Positions 33,103-42,215 of a stretch of DNA of 64,000 bases are shown here, in pieces. The stretch's first letter is position 1, and each line of letters starts with the position of its first letter. The stretch is from Gordonia sp. SID5947 (GTDB lineage Bacteria > Actinomycetota > Actinomycetes > Mycobacteriales > Mycobacteriaceae). The notes under the pieces were generated by a model that was not told the origin of the DNA, did not search any database, and worked only from the letters and a program-made list of their open reading frames with translations. The stretch covers positions 4,340,001-4,404,000 of the forward strand of contig NZ_WWHU01000001.1 of the NCBI RefSeq assembly GCF_009862785.1. The letters run 5' to 3'. Both the position numbers and the translations under genes were made by a program.

Positions 33103-34602
33103 GTGGATCTGTTGCTCGGAATCGACATGGGTACCGGCAGTTCGAAAGGGGTGCTCGTCGACACCTCGGGCTCGGTTGTCGCCGCCGAGACGCTGTCGCA
33201 CAGCGTGTCGTTGCCGCGGCCAGGGTGGGCCGAGTTCGATCCGGACCGGGTGTGGTGGGACGAGGTCTGTCATCTCAGTCGGCGTCTGGTGGCCCAGGCG
33301 CCGCGCGGAACACGGATCGCCGGAGTGTGCGTGAGTGGGGTCGGTCCCTGTCTGGTGCTGACCGACGAGGAACTCGATCCGTGCCGCCCGGCGATCCTTT
33401 ACGGGATCGACACCAGGGCGAGCGAGGAGATCGACCTCTTGACCCTCGAGCTCGGCCCGGAGCAGATCATCGAACGTGCCGGCACCGTGCTGTCGAGCCA
33501 GGCGGTGGGACCGAAGATCGAATGGGTTCGCCGCCACGAGCCGGAGGTCTTCACCCGCGCCCGCCGCTGGTACAGCTCCAATTCGTATGTCGCGGCGAAA
33601 CTCACCGGCGAGTACGTCATCGATCATCACACGGCGAGTCAGTGTGACCCGCTCTACGAGACCCGGCACTTCCGGTGGAACGATGCGTGGGCCGAACGGA
33701 TCTGCGGCCATCTGCCCCTCCCACGCCTCGTCTGGCCGTCCGAGGTCGTCGGACATGTCCACGATCAGGCTGCCGAGGCAACCGGGTTGCCCGCGGGTAC
33801 GCCGGTGGTCGCGGGCACCGTCGACGCGTATTCGGAGGGGTTCTCGGTAGGGGTCCGCAAGTCCGGCGACCAGATGCTGATGTACGGCTCCACGATGTTC
33901 CTCGTGCAGATCATCGATGCCTACCACAGCGATCCGGCACTCTGGACGACGGCGGGGATCGAGGCCGACACACTGGCTCTGGCGGCGGGCACCTCGACGG
34001 CGGGCAGTCTCATCAACTGGTTGCAGACCATCACGGGGGGAGCGGCGTTCGACGAGATCACCGCCGAGGTGGCAGCCGTTCGACCCGGCAGTGAGGGATT
34101 GCTGGTGTTGCCGTATCTGGCTGGTGAACGCACCCCGGTGTTCGACGCCAAGGCGCGCGGTGTGGTGGCCGGGGTGACGTTGCGGCACACACGCGGTCAT
34201 CTGTTCCGAGCTGCCTACGAGGGGATCTCGTTCGGCATCCGGCAGATACTCGACAGGTTCGACGACGCGCATGTCGCGACGCGCAGTGTCGCCGTGGGTG
34301 GCGGGGTGCGCAGCGATGTCTGGGTGCAGACGATGAGTGATATCACCGGTCGCCCGCAGCTCATCCCCGAGCAAACCATCGGGGCCAGCTACGGCGACGC
34401 GCTCTTGGCCGCCATCGGCGTCGGATTGGTTCCCCCGCAGACGGATTGGGCCAAGATCGCCCGGGTTGTCGAACCGCGGCCCGAGTATCGGGAACTATAC
34501 GACGACCTCTATGCCACGTGGCAGGAGCTCTATCCGGCAACGAAGTCGCAGGTCCATCGCTTGACCGAGATCGCCACGTCGGGGCATCAACCCATCGTGT
34601 AG
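33103..34602 (+). CDS. FGGY-family carbohydrate kinase
   Basis: FGGY kinase of 499 residues with the N-terminal phosphate-binding loop GIDMGTGSSKGVLVDTSG. The C-terminal actin-like domain has AVGGGVRSDVWVQTMSDI and GASYGDALLAA. The family phosphorylates sugars or polyols such as xylulose, ribulose, glycerol and erythritol. Its place at the edge of a tetritol-type island suggests a ketotetrose, pentulose or polyol substrate. The 3' end overlaps the convergent SDR gene by 16 nt. Confidence 0.82.
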   Translation: MDLLLGIDMGTGSSKGVLVDTSGSVVAAETLSHSVSLPRPGWAEFDPDRVWWDEVCHLSRRLVAQAPRGTRIAGVCVSGVGPCLVLTDEELDPCRPAILYGIDTRASEEIDLLTLELGPEQIIERAGTVLSSQAVGPKIEWVRRHEPEVFTRARRWYSSNSYVAAKLTGEYVIDHHTASQCDPLYETRHFRWNDAWAERICGHLPLPRLVWPSEVVGHVHDQAAEATGLPAGTPVVAGTVDAYSEGFSVGVRKSGDQMLMYGSTMFLVQIIDAYHSDPALWTTAGIEADTLALAAGTSTAGSLINWLQTITGGAAFDEITAEVAAVRPGSEGLLVLPYLAGERTPVFDAKARGVVAGVTLRHTRGHLFRAAYEGISFGIRQILDRFDDAHVATRSVAVGGGVRSDVWVQTMSDITGRPQLIPEQTIGASYGDALLAAIGVGLVPPQTDWAKIARVVEPRPEYRELYDDLYATWQELYPATKSQVHRLTEIATSGHQPIV

Positions 34603-35378
34603 CCGCCGTCGACAGGGATGTCGACGCCGTTGATCATGCTCGCGGCATCCGAGCAGAGCCATGCGACGGTGTTCGAGACCTCGTGCGGGAGTGCGAAGCG
34701 GCCCAGCGGGATTCGCGAGAGCATCGGGGCCGCCTTTGCCTCGTCACCCCAGACTCGCTGACCCATCTCGGTGAGGACGACCGTCGGACACACCGAATTG
34801 GCGCGGATGCCGTACGGTCCGAGCTCCTGCGCGAGAACCTTGGTGGCCATGACCAATCCGGCCTTGGACGCGCAGTACGCATAGTGCTCGGACAGCGGTG
34901 CCAGCGCGGCGGCCGACGCCACCGTCACGATCGAGCCGCCGGTGCCCTGTTCGACGAGATGGCGGCCCACGGCGGCGGCAAGGAGTGCCGGAGCCCGGAG
35001 ATTGATCGTGATCGTCGCGTCGAAATGTCCGGGATCGATGTCGATCGCCTTCTCGGGGTACGAGACCCCGGCGTTGTTGATCAGTATGTCGAGTCCGTCG
35101 AAGGGGTCGACCGCGAGATCGGCGAGGCGCTCCGGCGCGGACACGTCCGCGAGATCGATGGCCACCGTCTCGACGTCCACACCGAATTCTTCCGTCAGAT
35201 TCGTACGCGCAGAGGCGAGTTCGGTCTCGTCCCGGCCGGTCAGCACCAATCGCAGCCCGGCCGCGGCCAGAGTGTGGGCGATGTCGGCGCCGATTCCCTT
35301 GGTGGCTCCGGTGATCAATGCGCGTTTGCCGCGCAACTCGAGATGGCCGGTGTGCTGGGTGCTGGGCATGGTTGTCAC
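34587..35378 (-). CDS. SDR-family oxidoreductase, probable sugar-alcohol dehydrogenase
   Basis: Classical SDR of 263 residues: TGATKGIG cofactor motif, LINNAG, the Ser of VASAAALAPLSEHYAYCASK with Y-x3-K, and DIPVDGGYTMG at the end. GTG 35378 has gagg 7 nt upstream. The adjacent SorC regulator and the polyol genes suggest it oxidises a sugar alcohol; D-threitol dehydrogenase of M. smegmatis is an SDR in a similar cluster. Substrate is inference. Confidence 0.8.
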   Translation of the reverse strand: MTTMPSTQHTGHLELRGKRALITGATKGIGADIAHTLAAAGLRLVLTGRDETELASARTNLTEEFGVDVETVAIDLADVSAPERLADLAVDPFDGLDILINNAGVSYPEKAIDIDPGHFDATITINLRAPALLAAAVGRHLVEQGTGGSIVTVASAAALAPLSEHYAYCASKAGLVMATKVLAQELGPYGIRANSVCPTVVLTEMGQRVWGDEAKAAPMLSRIPLGRFALPHEVSNTVAWLCSDAASMINGVDIPVDGGYTMG

Positions 35379-35430
35379 TGGGTCACCTCATGGCTGGTCG
35401 GGTGGTGCGTTGTCGTGGATGGAACGGATG

Positions 35431-36480
35431 TCAGGCGCCGGTGACGGCGCCGTCCGGTAGAGCATCGGCGCGCTCGACGATCGCGAGCGCCGTCGCCGGG
35501 TCGGTCACCAACTGATTGAAATATCCGCCGCGCGCGCCGGCGATGACGGATTCGACCTTGTCTGCGCCCACGGCGACGGCGATACCGACGGGGACGTGGC
35601 GCAGCAACTCGAGTTCGACGGCGATGAGTCGGTCGCCGCCCTCGAAATCCACCGCAGCGCCGTCGCGATCGAAGAACCGCGAACACACGTCGCCCACCGA
35701 ATCTCGAAGGGAGGCGGATGATGTGGGGACGAATTGCGGGATGTCCGAACGCATCAGCGGTGGGGCGCCGACACCCATCAATGCTGCGCGCGCGTGTGGC
35801 CAGAGGCGGACGATCCGCTCGATCGTCGGATCGTTGAGCAGCGAACGGTAGAGGTCGGGTCCCGGCAGCGCCGGTGCGAACAGGTAATTCGGACGCCCGC
35901 CGACCCGATCGGCGATCAGTCGGGTGATCTCATTCGTCTGATACCAGGCCTCGGGCTGATCGTTGCCTCCGACGGTGGGTACCACGAGTACGCCGGGCAG
36001 CGAGGCCAACTCGAACTGGGCGACCTCGTAGACGGTCCGACCCGACGACACGAGCAACACGTCGCCGGGCAGCAGTCCGGCGCCGGCGAGCGCGCGGGCG
36101 ACGACCGGCGCGAGCGTCCCGCCCATCACGTCCACGCTGGTACGACCCGGCCCAGGCGCCGGGAGAGGGAGACTCAGGTGCACCGAGGTCAACCCGATGG
36201 CGCGTGCCACCCGGTCGGCGAGATCGCCGTTTTCGGCGCCGGTCGGGGGAACGACCTCGATACGGACGATGCCCCGCCGCTTCGCCTCGGCCAGGAGACG
36301 GCTGACGGTCGCCCGGCTGGTGCCGAGTTGAGTGGCGACCTCCGCCTGCGTCGCGTCCTCCGAGTAGTACAGCTTCGCGGCGGCGTAGAGCAGCGCAGGA
36401 GAAAAATGGCCGTTCTCGGCGTCGTGCGGCGCCGGATGGCCGGCGGCCTGGCTGTTCTGTGCTGACCGTCCCACGCTCAC
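35431..36480 (-). CDS. SorC/DeoR-type sugar-responsive transcriptional regulator
   Basis: 349 residues. It has an N-terminal helix-turn-helix (DATQAEVATQLGTSRATVSRLL) and a C-terminal SorC sugar-phosphate-binding domain (VSSGRTVYEVAQ, AVGADKVESVIAGARGGYFN). SorC regulators usually bind a phosphorylated sugar as inducer. GTG 36480 (or 36474) starts it. It lies between the SDR and the divergent dehydrogenase-transporter operon, which it probably controls. Confidence 0.85.
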   Translation of the reverse strand: MSVGRSAQNSQAAGHPAPHDAENGHFSPALLYAAAKLYYSEDATQAEVATQLGTSRATVSRLLAEAKRRGIVRIEVVPPTGAENGDLADRVARAIGLTSVHLSLPLPAPGPGRTSVDVMGGTLAPVVARALAGAGLLPGDVLLVSSGRTVYEVAQFELASLPGVLVVPTVGGNDQPEAWYQTNEITRLIADRVGGRPNYLFAPALPGPDLYRSLLNDPTIERIVRLWPHARAALMGVGAPPLMRSDIPQFVPTSSASLRDSVGDVCSRFFDRDGAAVDFEGGDRLIAVELELLRHVPVGIAVAVGADKVESVIAGARGGYFNQLVTDPATALAIVERADALPDGAVTGA

Positions 36481-36644
36481 GAGTATGTCATTGAACAGAT
36501 GATCATGAAATGAATTCTGTGAACATTCGTTCTGGACATTTGCTACGACAGCTCGCTACTGTGACACCAGCCACACGGCAGGCCCAGCGTGATCCGCCCA
36601 ATCGGGCTGGAGGGCAGCCGAGACCGGACGGAGAAGGAGAGCGG
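36481..36644. promoter_or_regulatory. Divergent promoter region of the sugar-alcohol island
   Basis: A 164-bp AT-richer stretch between the SorC gene and the dehydrogenase operon. tgaaca occurs at 36492 and again about 28 bp on, with tgatcatgaaatgaattc between, a plausible SorC operator arrangement. gaaggagag just before 36645 is the dehydrogenase Shine-Dalgarno sequence. No exact operator can be fixed by eye. Confidence 0.45.
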
Positions 36645-37733
36645 ATGTCCGACCAGATTCCCGAGAAGATGCAGGCGGTGATCTGCCATGGTCCCGAGGA
36701 TTACCGCCTCGAGGAAGTGGCGGTGCCCCGGCCGGGACCGGGTGAGGCACTGGTCCGGGTGGAGGCCGTCGGCATCTGTGCGAGCGACCTGAAGTGCTAC
36801 CACGGTGCGGCGAAGTTCTGGGGCGACGAGAATCGGCCGGCGTGGGCCGAGACGATGGTGATCCCCGGTCACGAATTCGTCGGGAAGGTCGTCGCGCTCG
36901 ACGAGGCCGCCGCAGGCCGCTGGGACATCGCGGTCGGCGACCGCGTGGTCTCCGAACAGATCGTGCCCTGCTGGGAGTGCCGGTACTGCAAGCGCGGCGA
37001 GTACCACATGTGCGCGCCGCACGATCTCTACGGATTCAAGCGGCGGACGCCGGGCGCGATGGCGAGTTACATGGTCTACCCGGCTGAAGCGCTGGTGCAC
37101 AAGGTGTCTCCTGACATCCCCGCCCACCACGCTGCCTTCACCGAGCCGCTGTCGTGCTCGCTGCACGCCGTGGAACGAGCACGGATCAGCTTCGAGGACG
37201 TCGTGGTGGTGGCCGGCTGCGGTCCCATCGGCCTGGGTATGGTCGCCGGTGCACGCGCCAAGAACCCGATGCACGTGATCGCTCTCGACATGGCGACCGA
37301 GAAGCTCGAACTCGCCGCCAGGTGCGGCGCCGACAGGGTGATCAACATCGCCGAGGAAGACCCGGTGGAGATCATCCGGGACCTCACCGACGGCTATGGC
37401 GCCGATGTGTACCTGGAGGGGACAGGGCACCCGTCAGCCGTCCCACAGGGACTCAATCTGCTGCGCAAGCTCGGCCGTTACGTGGAGTACGGCGTCTTCG
37501 GCAGTGACGTGACCGTCGACTGGAGCATCATCAGCGACGACAAAGAACTCGACGTGCTCGGCGCCCATCTCGGGCCCTACTGCTGGCCTGCGGCCATACG
37601 CATGATCGAGTCCGGCGTGTTGCCGATGGACGACATCTGCAGCCACCAGCTCCCGCTCGCCGACTTCCAGAAGGGCCTGGATCTCGTCGCGAAGGGCACC
37701 GAATCGGTCAAGGTCTCGCTCATCCCGCAGTGA
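36645..37733 (+). CDS. Zinc-dependent alcohol dehydrogenase, probable erythritol/threitol dehydrogenase
   Basis: MDR-family dehydrogenase of 362 residues. It has a catalytic-zinc Cys (GICASDLKCYHG) and GHE segment (IPGHEFVGKV), structural-zinc-type cysteines (CWECRYCKRGEYHMC) and a Rossmann GCGPIGLG. Sorbitol/threitol-type dehydrogenases have this layout. It heads the ten-kilobase operon of transporter, kinase and isomerase genes. In M. smegmatis an enzyme of this type oxidises erythritol and L-threitol to L-erythrulose. I infer a similar role from the whole gene set. Confidence 0.82.
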   Translation: MSDQIPEKMQAVICHGPEDYRLEEVAVPRPGPGEALVRVEAVGICASDLKCYHGAAKFWGDENRPAWAETMVIPGHEFVGKVVALDEAAAGRWDIAVGDRVVSEQIVPCWECRYCKRGEYHMCAPHDLYGFKRRTPGAMASYMVYPAEALVHKVSPDIPAHHAAFTEPLSCSLHAVERARISFEDVVVVAGCGPIGLGMVAGARAKNPMHVIALDMATEKLELAARCGADRVINIAEEDPVEIIRDLTDGYGADVYLEGTGHPSAVPQGLNLLRKLGRYVEYGVFGSDVTVDWSIISDDKELDVLGAHLGPYCWPAAIRMIESGVLPMDDICSHQLPLADFQKGLDLVAKGTESVKVSLIPQ

Positions 37734-37794
37734 TCGGGACCGATGTGGACATCACCGACGGCGACATGACAGTGATACGGAGGACAGGGGCCAG

Positions 37795-39216
37795 ATGAGT
37801 GGAGAACGGTTCGGCGGACCGCAGATGTCACGCCGGAACATGTTGCGGGCGTTGGGGCTCGCGGGTGTAGCGGCCGCCACGGTGCCGGTGCTCGGTGCCT
37901 GCGGGATCGGCGGCCGAACCGATGCGCCCAACGGTGCGTCGGCGATCACCGGCGGCTTCGACTGGCGCAAGGCGGCCGGATCGACCATCAACATCCTGCA
38001 GACCCCGCACCCGTACCAGCAGTCGTATCAACCACTGCTGCACGAGTTCACGGAGCTCACCGGGATCAACGTCAACGTCGACCTCGTCCCCGAGGCCGAC
38101 TACTTCACAAAGCTCAACACCGAACTCGCCGGGGGCACGGGCAAACACGATGCGTTCATGCTCGGGGCATACTTCATCTGGCAGTACGGTCCGCCAGGGT
38201 GGATCGAGGACCTCGGGCCATGGTTGCAGAACTCCGCGGCCACCAGCGCCGAATACGATTTCGACGACATCTTCGAAGGTCTGCGGACGTCCACCCGCTG
38301 GGATTTCGAGACCGGTAGCCCGCTGGGGACAGGCGGACAGTGGGCGATTCCATGGGGTTTCGAGAACAACGTGGTCGCGTACAACAAGGCGTACTTCGAC
38401 AAGCGAGGTATCCGCCTGCCCGACCGCTTCGACGACTTCGTGCAGCTGGCCATCGACCTCACCGATCGGTCCGCGAACCGGTACGGGATAGCCACGCGTG
38501 GATCGAAATCATGGGCGACGATCCATCCCGGGTTCATGACGCAGTACACCCGTGAGGGGGCGATCGACTACTCCTTCAACGGCAACGAGCTGGTGGCCGA
38601 GATGGACAGTGACAAGGCGATCGACTTCACCGAGAAGTGGATCGAGATGCAGCACAAGGCCGGTCCGACGTCGTGGACCACATACGACTACCCCAACGCC
38701 ACCGGTGATCTGGGGGACGGGACCGCGATGATGGTCTACGACGCGGACTCGGCGACATACCCGAAGAACAAGCCCGGAGCCAGTGCACAGGCGGGCAACC
38801 TGGGCTGGTACCCCGGCCCGGCCGGGCCGGACGGCAACTACAAGACCAACCTGTGGACGTGGAGCTGGGCGATGAACGCCAACTCCGCCAACAAGCTCCC
38901 GGCCTGGCTGTTCATCCAATGGGCGACCGGTAAAGAGTCGATGAACAAGGCCGTGGAGGGCGGGATCTATGCCGATCCGGTACGGAAGTCGGTGTTCGAC
39001 ACGACTTTCAAGAAGGTGGCGGCCGACCAGCCCGGATATCTCGAGACCTTCGAGACGGTGATCGGATCTTCGAAGATCCAGTTCACACCCCAGAAGAAGT
39101 TCTTCGACACCACCAAGGACTGGGCGGTCGCGCTGCAGGACATCTACGGCGGGGATGATGCGTCATCCCGGCTGAGGAGCCTCGCCAAGACCAACACGTC
39201 CAAGGTCAACCTGTAG
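37795..39216 (+). CDS. ABC transporter substrate-binding lipoprotein (Tat-type signal)
   Basis: Solute-binding protein of 473 residues, of the family that binds sugars and polyols. The signal carries a twin-arginine motif (SRRNMLRALG) and a lipobox LGAC with lipidated Cys36. It would therefore be exported folded and then anchored. The mature part has the extended WTTYDYPNATGDLGDGTAMM and WSWAMNANSANK segments typical of these binders. ggagg lies 11 nt before ATG 37795. It precedes two permease genes. Confidence 0.85.
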   Translation: MSGERFGGPQMSRRNMLRALGLAGVAAATVPVLGACGIGGRTDAPNGASAITGGFDWRKAAGSTINILQTPHPYQQSYQPLLHEFTELTGINVNVDLVPEADYFTKLNTELAGGTGKHDAFMLGAYFIWQYGPPGWIEDLGPWLQNSAATSAEYDFDDIFEGLRTSTRWDFETGSPLGTGGQWAIPWGFENNVVAYNKAYFDKRGIRLPDRFDDFVQLAIDLTDRSANRYGIATRGSKSWATIHPGFMTQYTREGAIDYSFNGNELVAEMDSDKAIDFTEKWIEMQHKAGPTSWTTYDYPNATGDLGDGTAMMVYDADSATYPKNKPGASAQAGNLGWYPGPAGPDGNYKTNLWTWSWAMNANSANKLPAWLFIQWATGKESMNKAVEGGIYADPVRKSVFDTTFKKVAADQPGYLETFETVIGSSKIQFTPQKKFFDTTKDWAVALQDIYGGDDASSRLRSLAKTNTSKVNL

Positions 39217-39230
39217 GAGTTCTGGCATCC

Positions 39231-40187
39231 ATGACGACGCAGACCCCCAAGGCGCCCCCCGCGACGCCGAAGCAACCAGCGCAGCCGGCGGCCAGAGACC
39301 TCCCGGAGGTGCCGACCTGGCGACGTAAGGCGCGACCGTACCTTCTCTCGCTGCCCGCGCTGATCATCGTGATCGGCATCCTCTACCCGTTCTTCGTCGG
39401 CGCGTACTACGCGTTCCTCAACTATGCCGCGGTGAACCCGGACCCCCACTTCGTGTGGTTCAAGAACTTCGCGTCGGTGCTCGGCGATCAGATCTTCTGG
39501 AAGAGCGTGTCGGTCACCGCGATCTTCGCGGTCGTCGCCACCGCGGTGGAGACGGCACTCGGGGTCGGCCTCGCACTGTTGCTGAACCGGTCGAGCTTCG
39601 TCGGGCGGATCTTCGAGAAGGTCCTGATCCTGCCGTTGATGATCGCGCCGGTGATCGCGGGCGTGATCTGGAAGCTGATGTTCAACCCGCAGTTCGGCAT
39701 CCTCAACCATGTTCTGGGGCTGGGCAACACCTTCGACTGGCTCTCGAGTTCCAACGCGCTCTGGTCGGTCATCCTCGTCGATCTGTGGATCTTCACGCCC
39801 TTCGTCGCGATCCTGGTGCTGGCCGGCATCCGGTCGCTGCCCAAGGAACCGTTCGAGGCCTCCGAGGTCGACGGCGCGAATTGGTTCTACATGTTCCGCA
39901 AGCTCATGCTCCCGATGATCTGGCCCTACATCCTGGTCGCGGTCATCTTCCGGTTCATGGACAACCTGAAGGTCTTCGACCACATCTACGTCCTCACCGC
40001 AGGTGGCCCGGGTGTCGCGACCCGCACCCTGCAGATCGGGGCGTTCGAGGATTCGATCATCAATCTCGACTACTCGCGTGGCAGCACATACATGCTGCTG
40101 CTCTGGATCATCGTGTTCATCACAGCGCGCATCCTCGTGAGCGTGCTCGGCAAGGCGCAGCGTCGTGCTGCCGGAGCGGAGTCCTGA
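39231..40187 (+). CDS. ABC transporter permease, MalF type
   Basis: Six-span carbohydrate permease of 318 residues, with a Pro/Lys-rich cytoplasmic N-terminus. The EAA loop that docks the ATPase is EASEVDGANWFYMFRKLMLP. It starts 14 nt after the binding-protein stop and precedes the MalG-type permease by 1 nt. It imports the island's sugar alcohol. Confidence 0.87.
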   Translation: MTTQTPKAPPATPKQPAQPAARDLPEVPTWRRKARPYLLSLPALIIVIGILYPFFVGAYYAFLNYAAVNPDPHFVWFKNFASVLGDQIFWKSVSVTAIFAVVATAVETALGVGLALLLNRSSFVGRIFEKVLILPLMIAPVIAGVIWKLMFNPQFGILNHVLGLGNTFDWLSSSNALWSVILVDLWIFTPFVAILVLAGIRSLPKEPFEASEVDGANWFYMFRKLMLPMIWPYILVAVIFRFMDNLKVFDHIYVLTAGGPGVATRTLQIGAFEDSIINLDYSRGSTYMLLLWIIVFITARILVSVLGKAQRRAAGAES

Positions 40188-40188
40188 C

Positions 40189-41082
40189 ATGCCGAAGTTG
40201 AGGAAGCCATCGCTGGCACCGGCCGAATTGTTGCCGGGGCGGAAGCGATTCACCGCAGGCTCGGTGGCGGCCGACCTCACGGTTCTCGTGTGGTTCGTCT
40301 TCTCGCTGTTCCCGATCGTATGGATGTTCTTGCTGGCGTTGAAGAACGACGAGCAGCAGACCACCACCTTCTTCCGCTTCAGCCCGACCTGGGAGAACTT
40401 CGGCACCGTGTTGTCGAGCAGGGGAACCGAACTGACCAGTGTGGACTTCAAGGCATCGCTGCTGACGAGTCTCATCAACTGCGGTGGTGCCGTGATCGTT
40501 TCCCTCGTTATCGGTATCCCGGCTGCCTATGCGGCCGGCCGCTGGCAGTATCGCGGCTCCAACGACCTGATGTTCCAGATGCTCTCGTTCCGGTTCGCGC
40601 CCGAGCTGATGGTGATCGTGCCGCTGTTCGTGATCTACAACCAGATCGGTCTCTTCGACACGAAGGTCGGAATGATCTGGGTGCTGCAGCTGGTCACCAT
40701 GCCGCTGGTGGTGTGGATTCTGCGATCGTATTTCCAGGATCTCCCGGAGGATCTCGAGCAAGCGGCGTTGCTCGACGGCTACACCCGCAAGCGCGCGTTC
40801 GTCATGGTGGCTCTGCCCATCGTCCGTCCGGGCATCGCGGCAGCCGCGCTGCTGGCGTTCATCTTCGCCTGGAACAACTACATCTTCCCGCTGATCCTGG
40901 CCGACAGCAACGCCAGCACGGTCACCGTCGCGATCACCAAGTTCCTCGGCGGAGGCGGGCAGGCCTACTACAACCTGACGGCGGCGGCAGCGATCATCGC
41001 GGCCCTGCCTCCGTTGATCCTGGCGCTGACGATTCAGCGGTATCTCGTTCGTGGACTCTCATTCGGGGCGGTGAAGGCCTGA
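40189..41082 (+). CDS. ABC transporter permease, MalG type
   Basis: Second carbohydrate permease, 297 residues from ATG 40189 (MPKLRKPSLA). EAA loop: EQAALLDGYTRKRAFVMVAL. Hydrophobic spans and the periplasmic WNNYIFPLILADS segment match MalG-type subunits. The stop overlaps the next gene as TGATG. Confidence 0.87.
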   Translation: MPKLRKPSLAPAELLPGRKRFTAGSVAADLTVLVWFVFSLFPIVWMFLLALKNDEQQTTTFFRFSPTWENFGTVLSSRGTELTSVDFKASLLTSLINCGGAVIVSLVIGIPAAYAAGRWQYRGSNDLMFQMLSFRFAPELMVIVPLFVIYNQIGLFDTKVGMIWVLQLVTMPLVVWILRSYFQDLPEDLEQAALLDGYTRKRAFVMVALPIVRPGIAAAALLAFIFAWNNYIFPLILADSNASTVTVAITKFLGGGGQAYYNLTAAAAIIAALPPLILALTIQRYLVRGLSFGAVKA

Positions 41083-42215
41083 TGGCAACACTCGATCTCT
41101 CACAGATCACCAAACGGTTCGGAAAGGTCACGGCGGTCGACGACCTGTCGGTCGCGATAGAGAACGGTGAGTTCTTCGTCATCCTCGGGCCGAGCGGCGC
41201 CGGGAAGACCACCACCCTGAAATCCATTGCGGGCCTGGTGGACGTGGACGGCGGTTCGGTACACATCGGCGGCGTCGACATGACGCGGGTCGAGCCCTAT
41301 CACCGCAACGTCGCGATGGCCTTCGAGAGCTACGCGCTGTACCCGCAGAAGACGGTCAGCGAGAACCTGGCGTCGCCGCTCAAGTCCGGCCGCACCGGGA
41401 AGTACTCGGATGCCGAGCGTGCGGAGCGAATCGATCAGGTCACCACCACGCTGGGCATCAACCATCTGCTCAAACGGTTTCCGCGGGAACTCTCCAACGG
41501 ACAGCGGCAGCGCGTGGCACTGGGCCGGGTGCTCGTCCGTCCCGCCGACGTGTATCTGCTCGACGAACCCCTCAGCCATCTCGACGCGAAGCTCCGTGCC
41601 GCGATGCGGGCCGAACTCAAACAGCTGGGCGCGATGTCGAACACCACGACGGTGTACGTCACGCACGACTATCAGGAGGCGCTGGCACTCGGCGACCGGA
41701 TCGGGGTGCTGCGAGAGGGTCGTCTCGTCCAGATCGGCACACCGGCAGAACTCTGGAACCGTCCTGCCGACACCTTTGTCGCGCGCTCGCTCGGTCAGCC
41801 CGAGATGAACCTGCTCGACGGAGTCGTCGACGACGGAGTGGTGCGCCTCGGGGACGGTCGGCTCGAGGTCGCGGTACCCGACGGCCTTCCGGTGTCGCGT
41901 GGTGATCGGATCCGAGTCGGGATGCGGCCGTGTGACTTCCATGTCCGTGGCTCACAGGTCGACACCTCGGTCGACGTCGAGTTGCGCGGCCACGTGGTGC
42001 TGGCCGAGAGACTCGGCCGGAACATCGAACTCACCGTCGAGGTCGCGGGCGAACAGTTGATCGCACTGACAACCGGGCGGCACGGGGTGGGCGAAGGCTC
42101 AGATGCCGTGATGTCCATCGCCCGCTCAGACGTCCATTTCTTCGCAGCGGGAGACGGGGACACCGTCCGTCTCGGCGGGAACCGGCACGAGACATCCGTG
42201 GAGGCAGCACGATGA
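41082..42215 (+). CDS. ABC transporter ATPase 1, MalK type with Q-loop Glu
   Basis: MalK-like ATPase of 377 residues. Walker A GPSGAGKT at 36-43, signature LSNGQRQRVAL, Walker B VYLLDEPLSHLD and H-loop YVTHDYQEAL are intact, and a C-terminal TOBE-type domain follows. The Q-loop reads MAFESYALYP: residue 82, Gln in almost all such ATPases, is Glu. It is one of two different ATPases in this operon, so the importer probably uses an ATPase heterodimer. Confidence 0.88.
   Translation: MATLDLSQITKRFGKVTAVDDLSVAIENGEFFVILGPSGAGKTTTLKSIAGLVDVDGGSVHIGGVDMTRVEPYHRNVAMAFESYALYPQKTVSENLASPLKSGRTGKYSDAERAERIDQVTTTLGINHLLKRFPRELSNGQRQRVALGRVLVRPADVYLLDEPLSHLDAKLRAAMRAELKQLGAMSNTTTVYVTHDYQEALALGDRIGVLREGRLVQIGTPAELWNRPADTFVARSLGQPEMNLLDGVVDDGVVRLGDGRLEVAVPDGLPVSRGDRIRVGMRPCDFHVRGSQVDTSVDVELRGHVVLAERLGRNIELTVEVAGEQLIALTTGRHGVGEGSDAVMSIARSDVHFFAAGDGDTVRLGGNRHETSVEAAR

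Noticed and set aside
39144..40478. A 444-codon minus-strand open frame opposite the sugar permeases
   Set aside because: Composition is the antisense of membrane-protein codons, with no motif; the plus-strand permeases are unmistakable.
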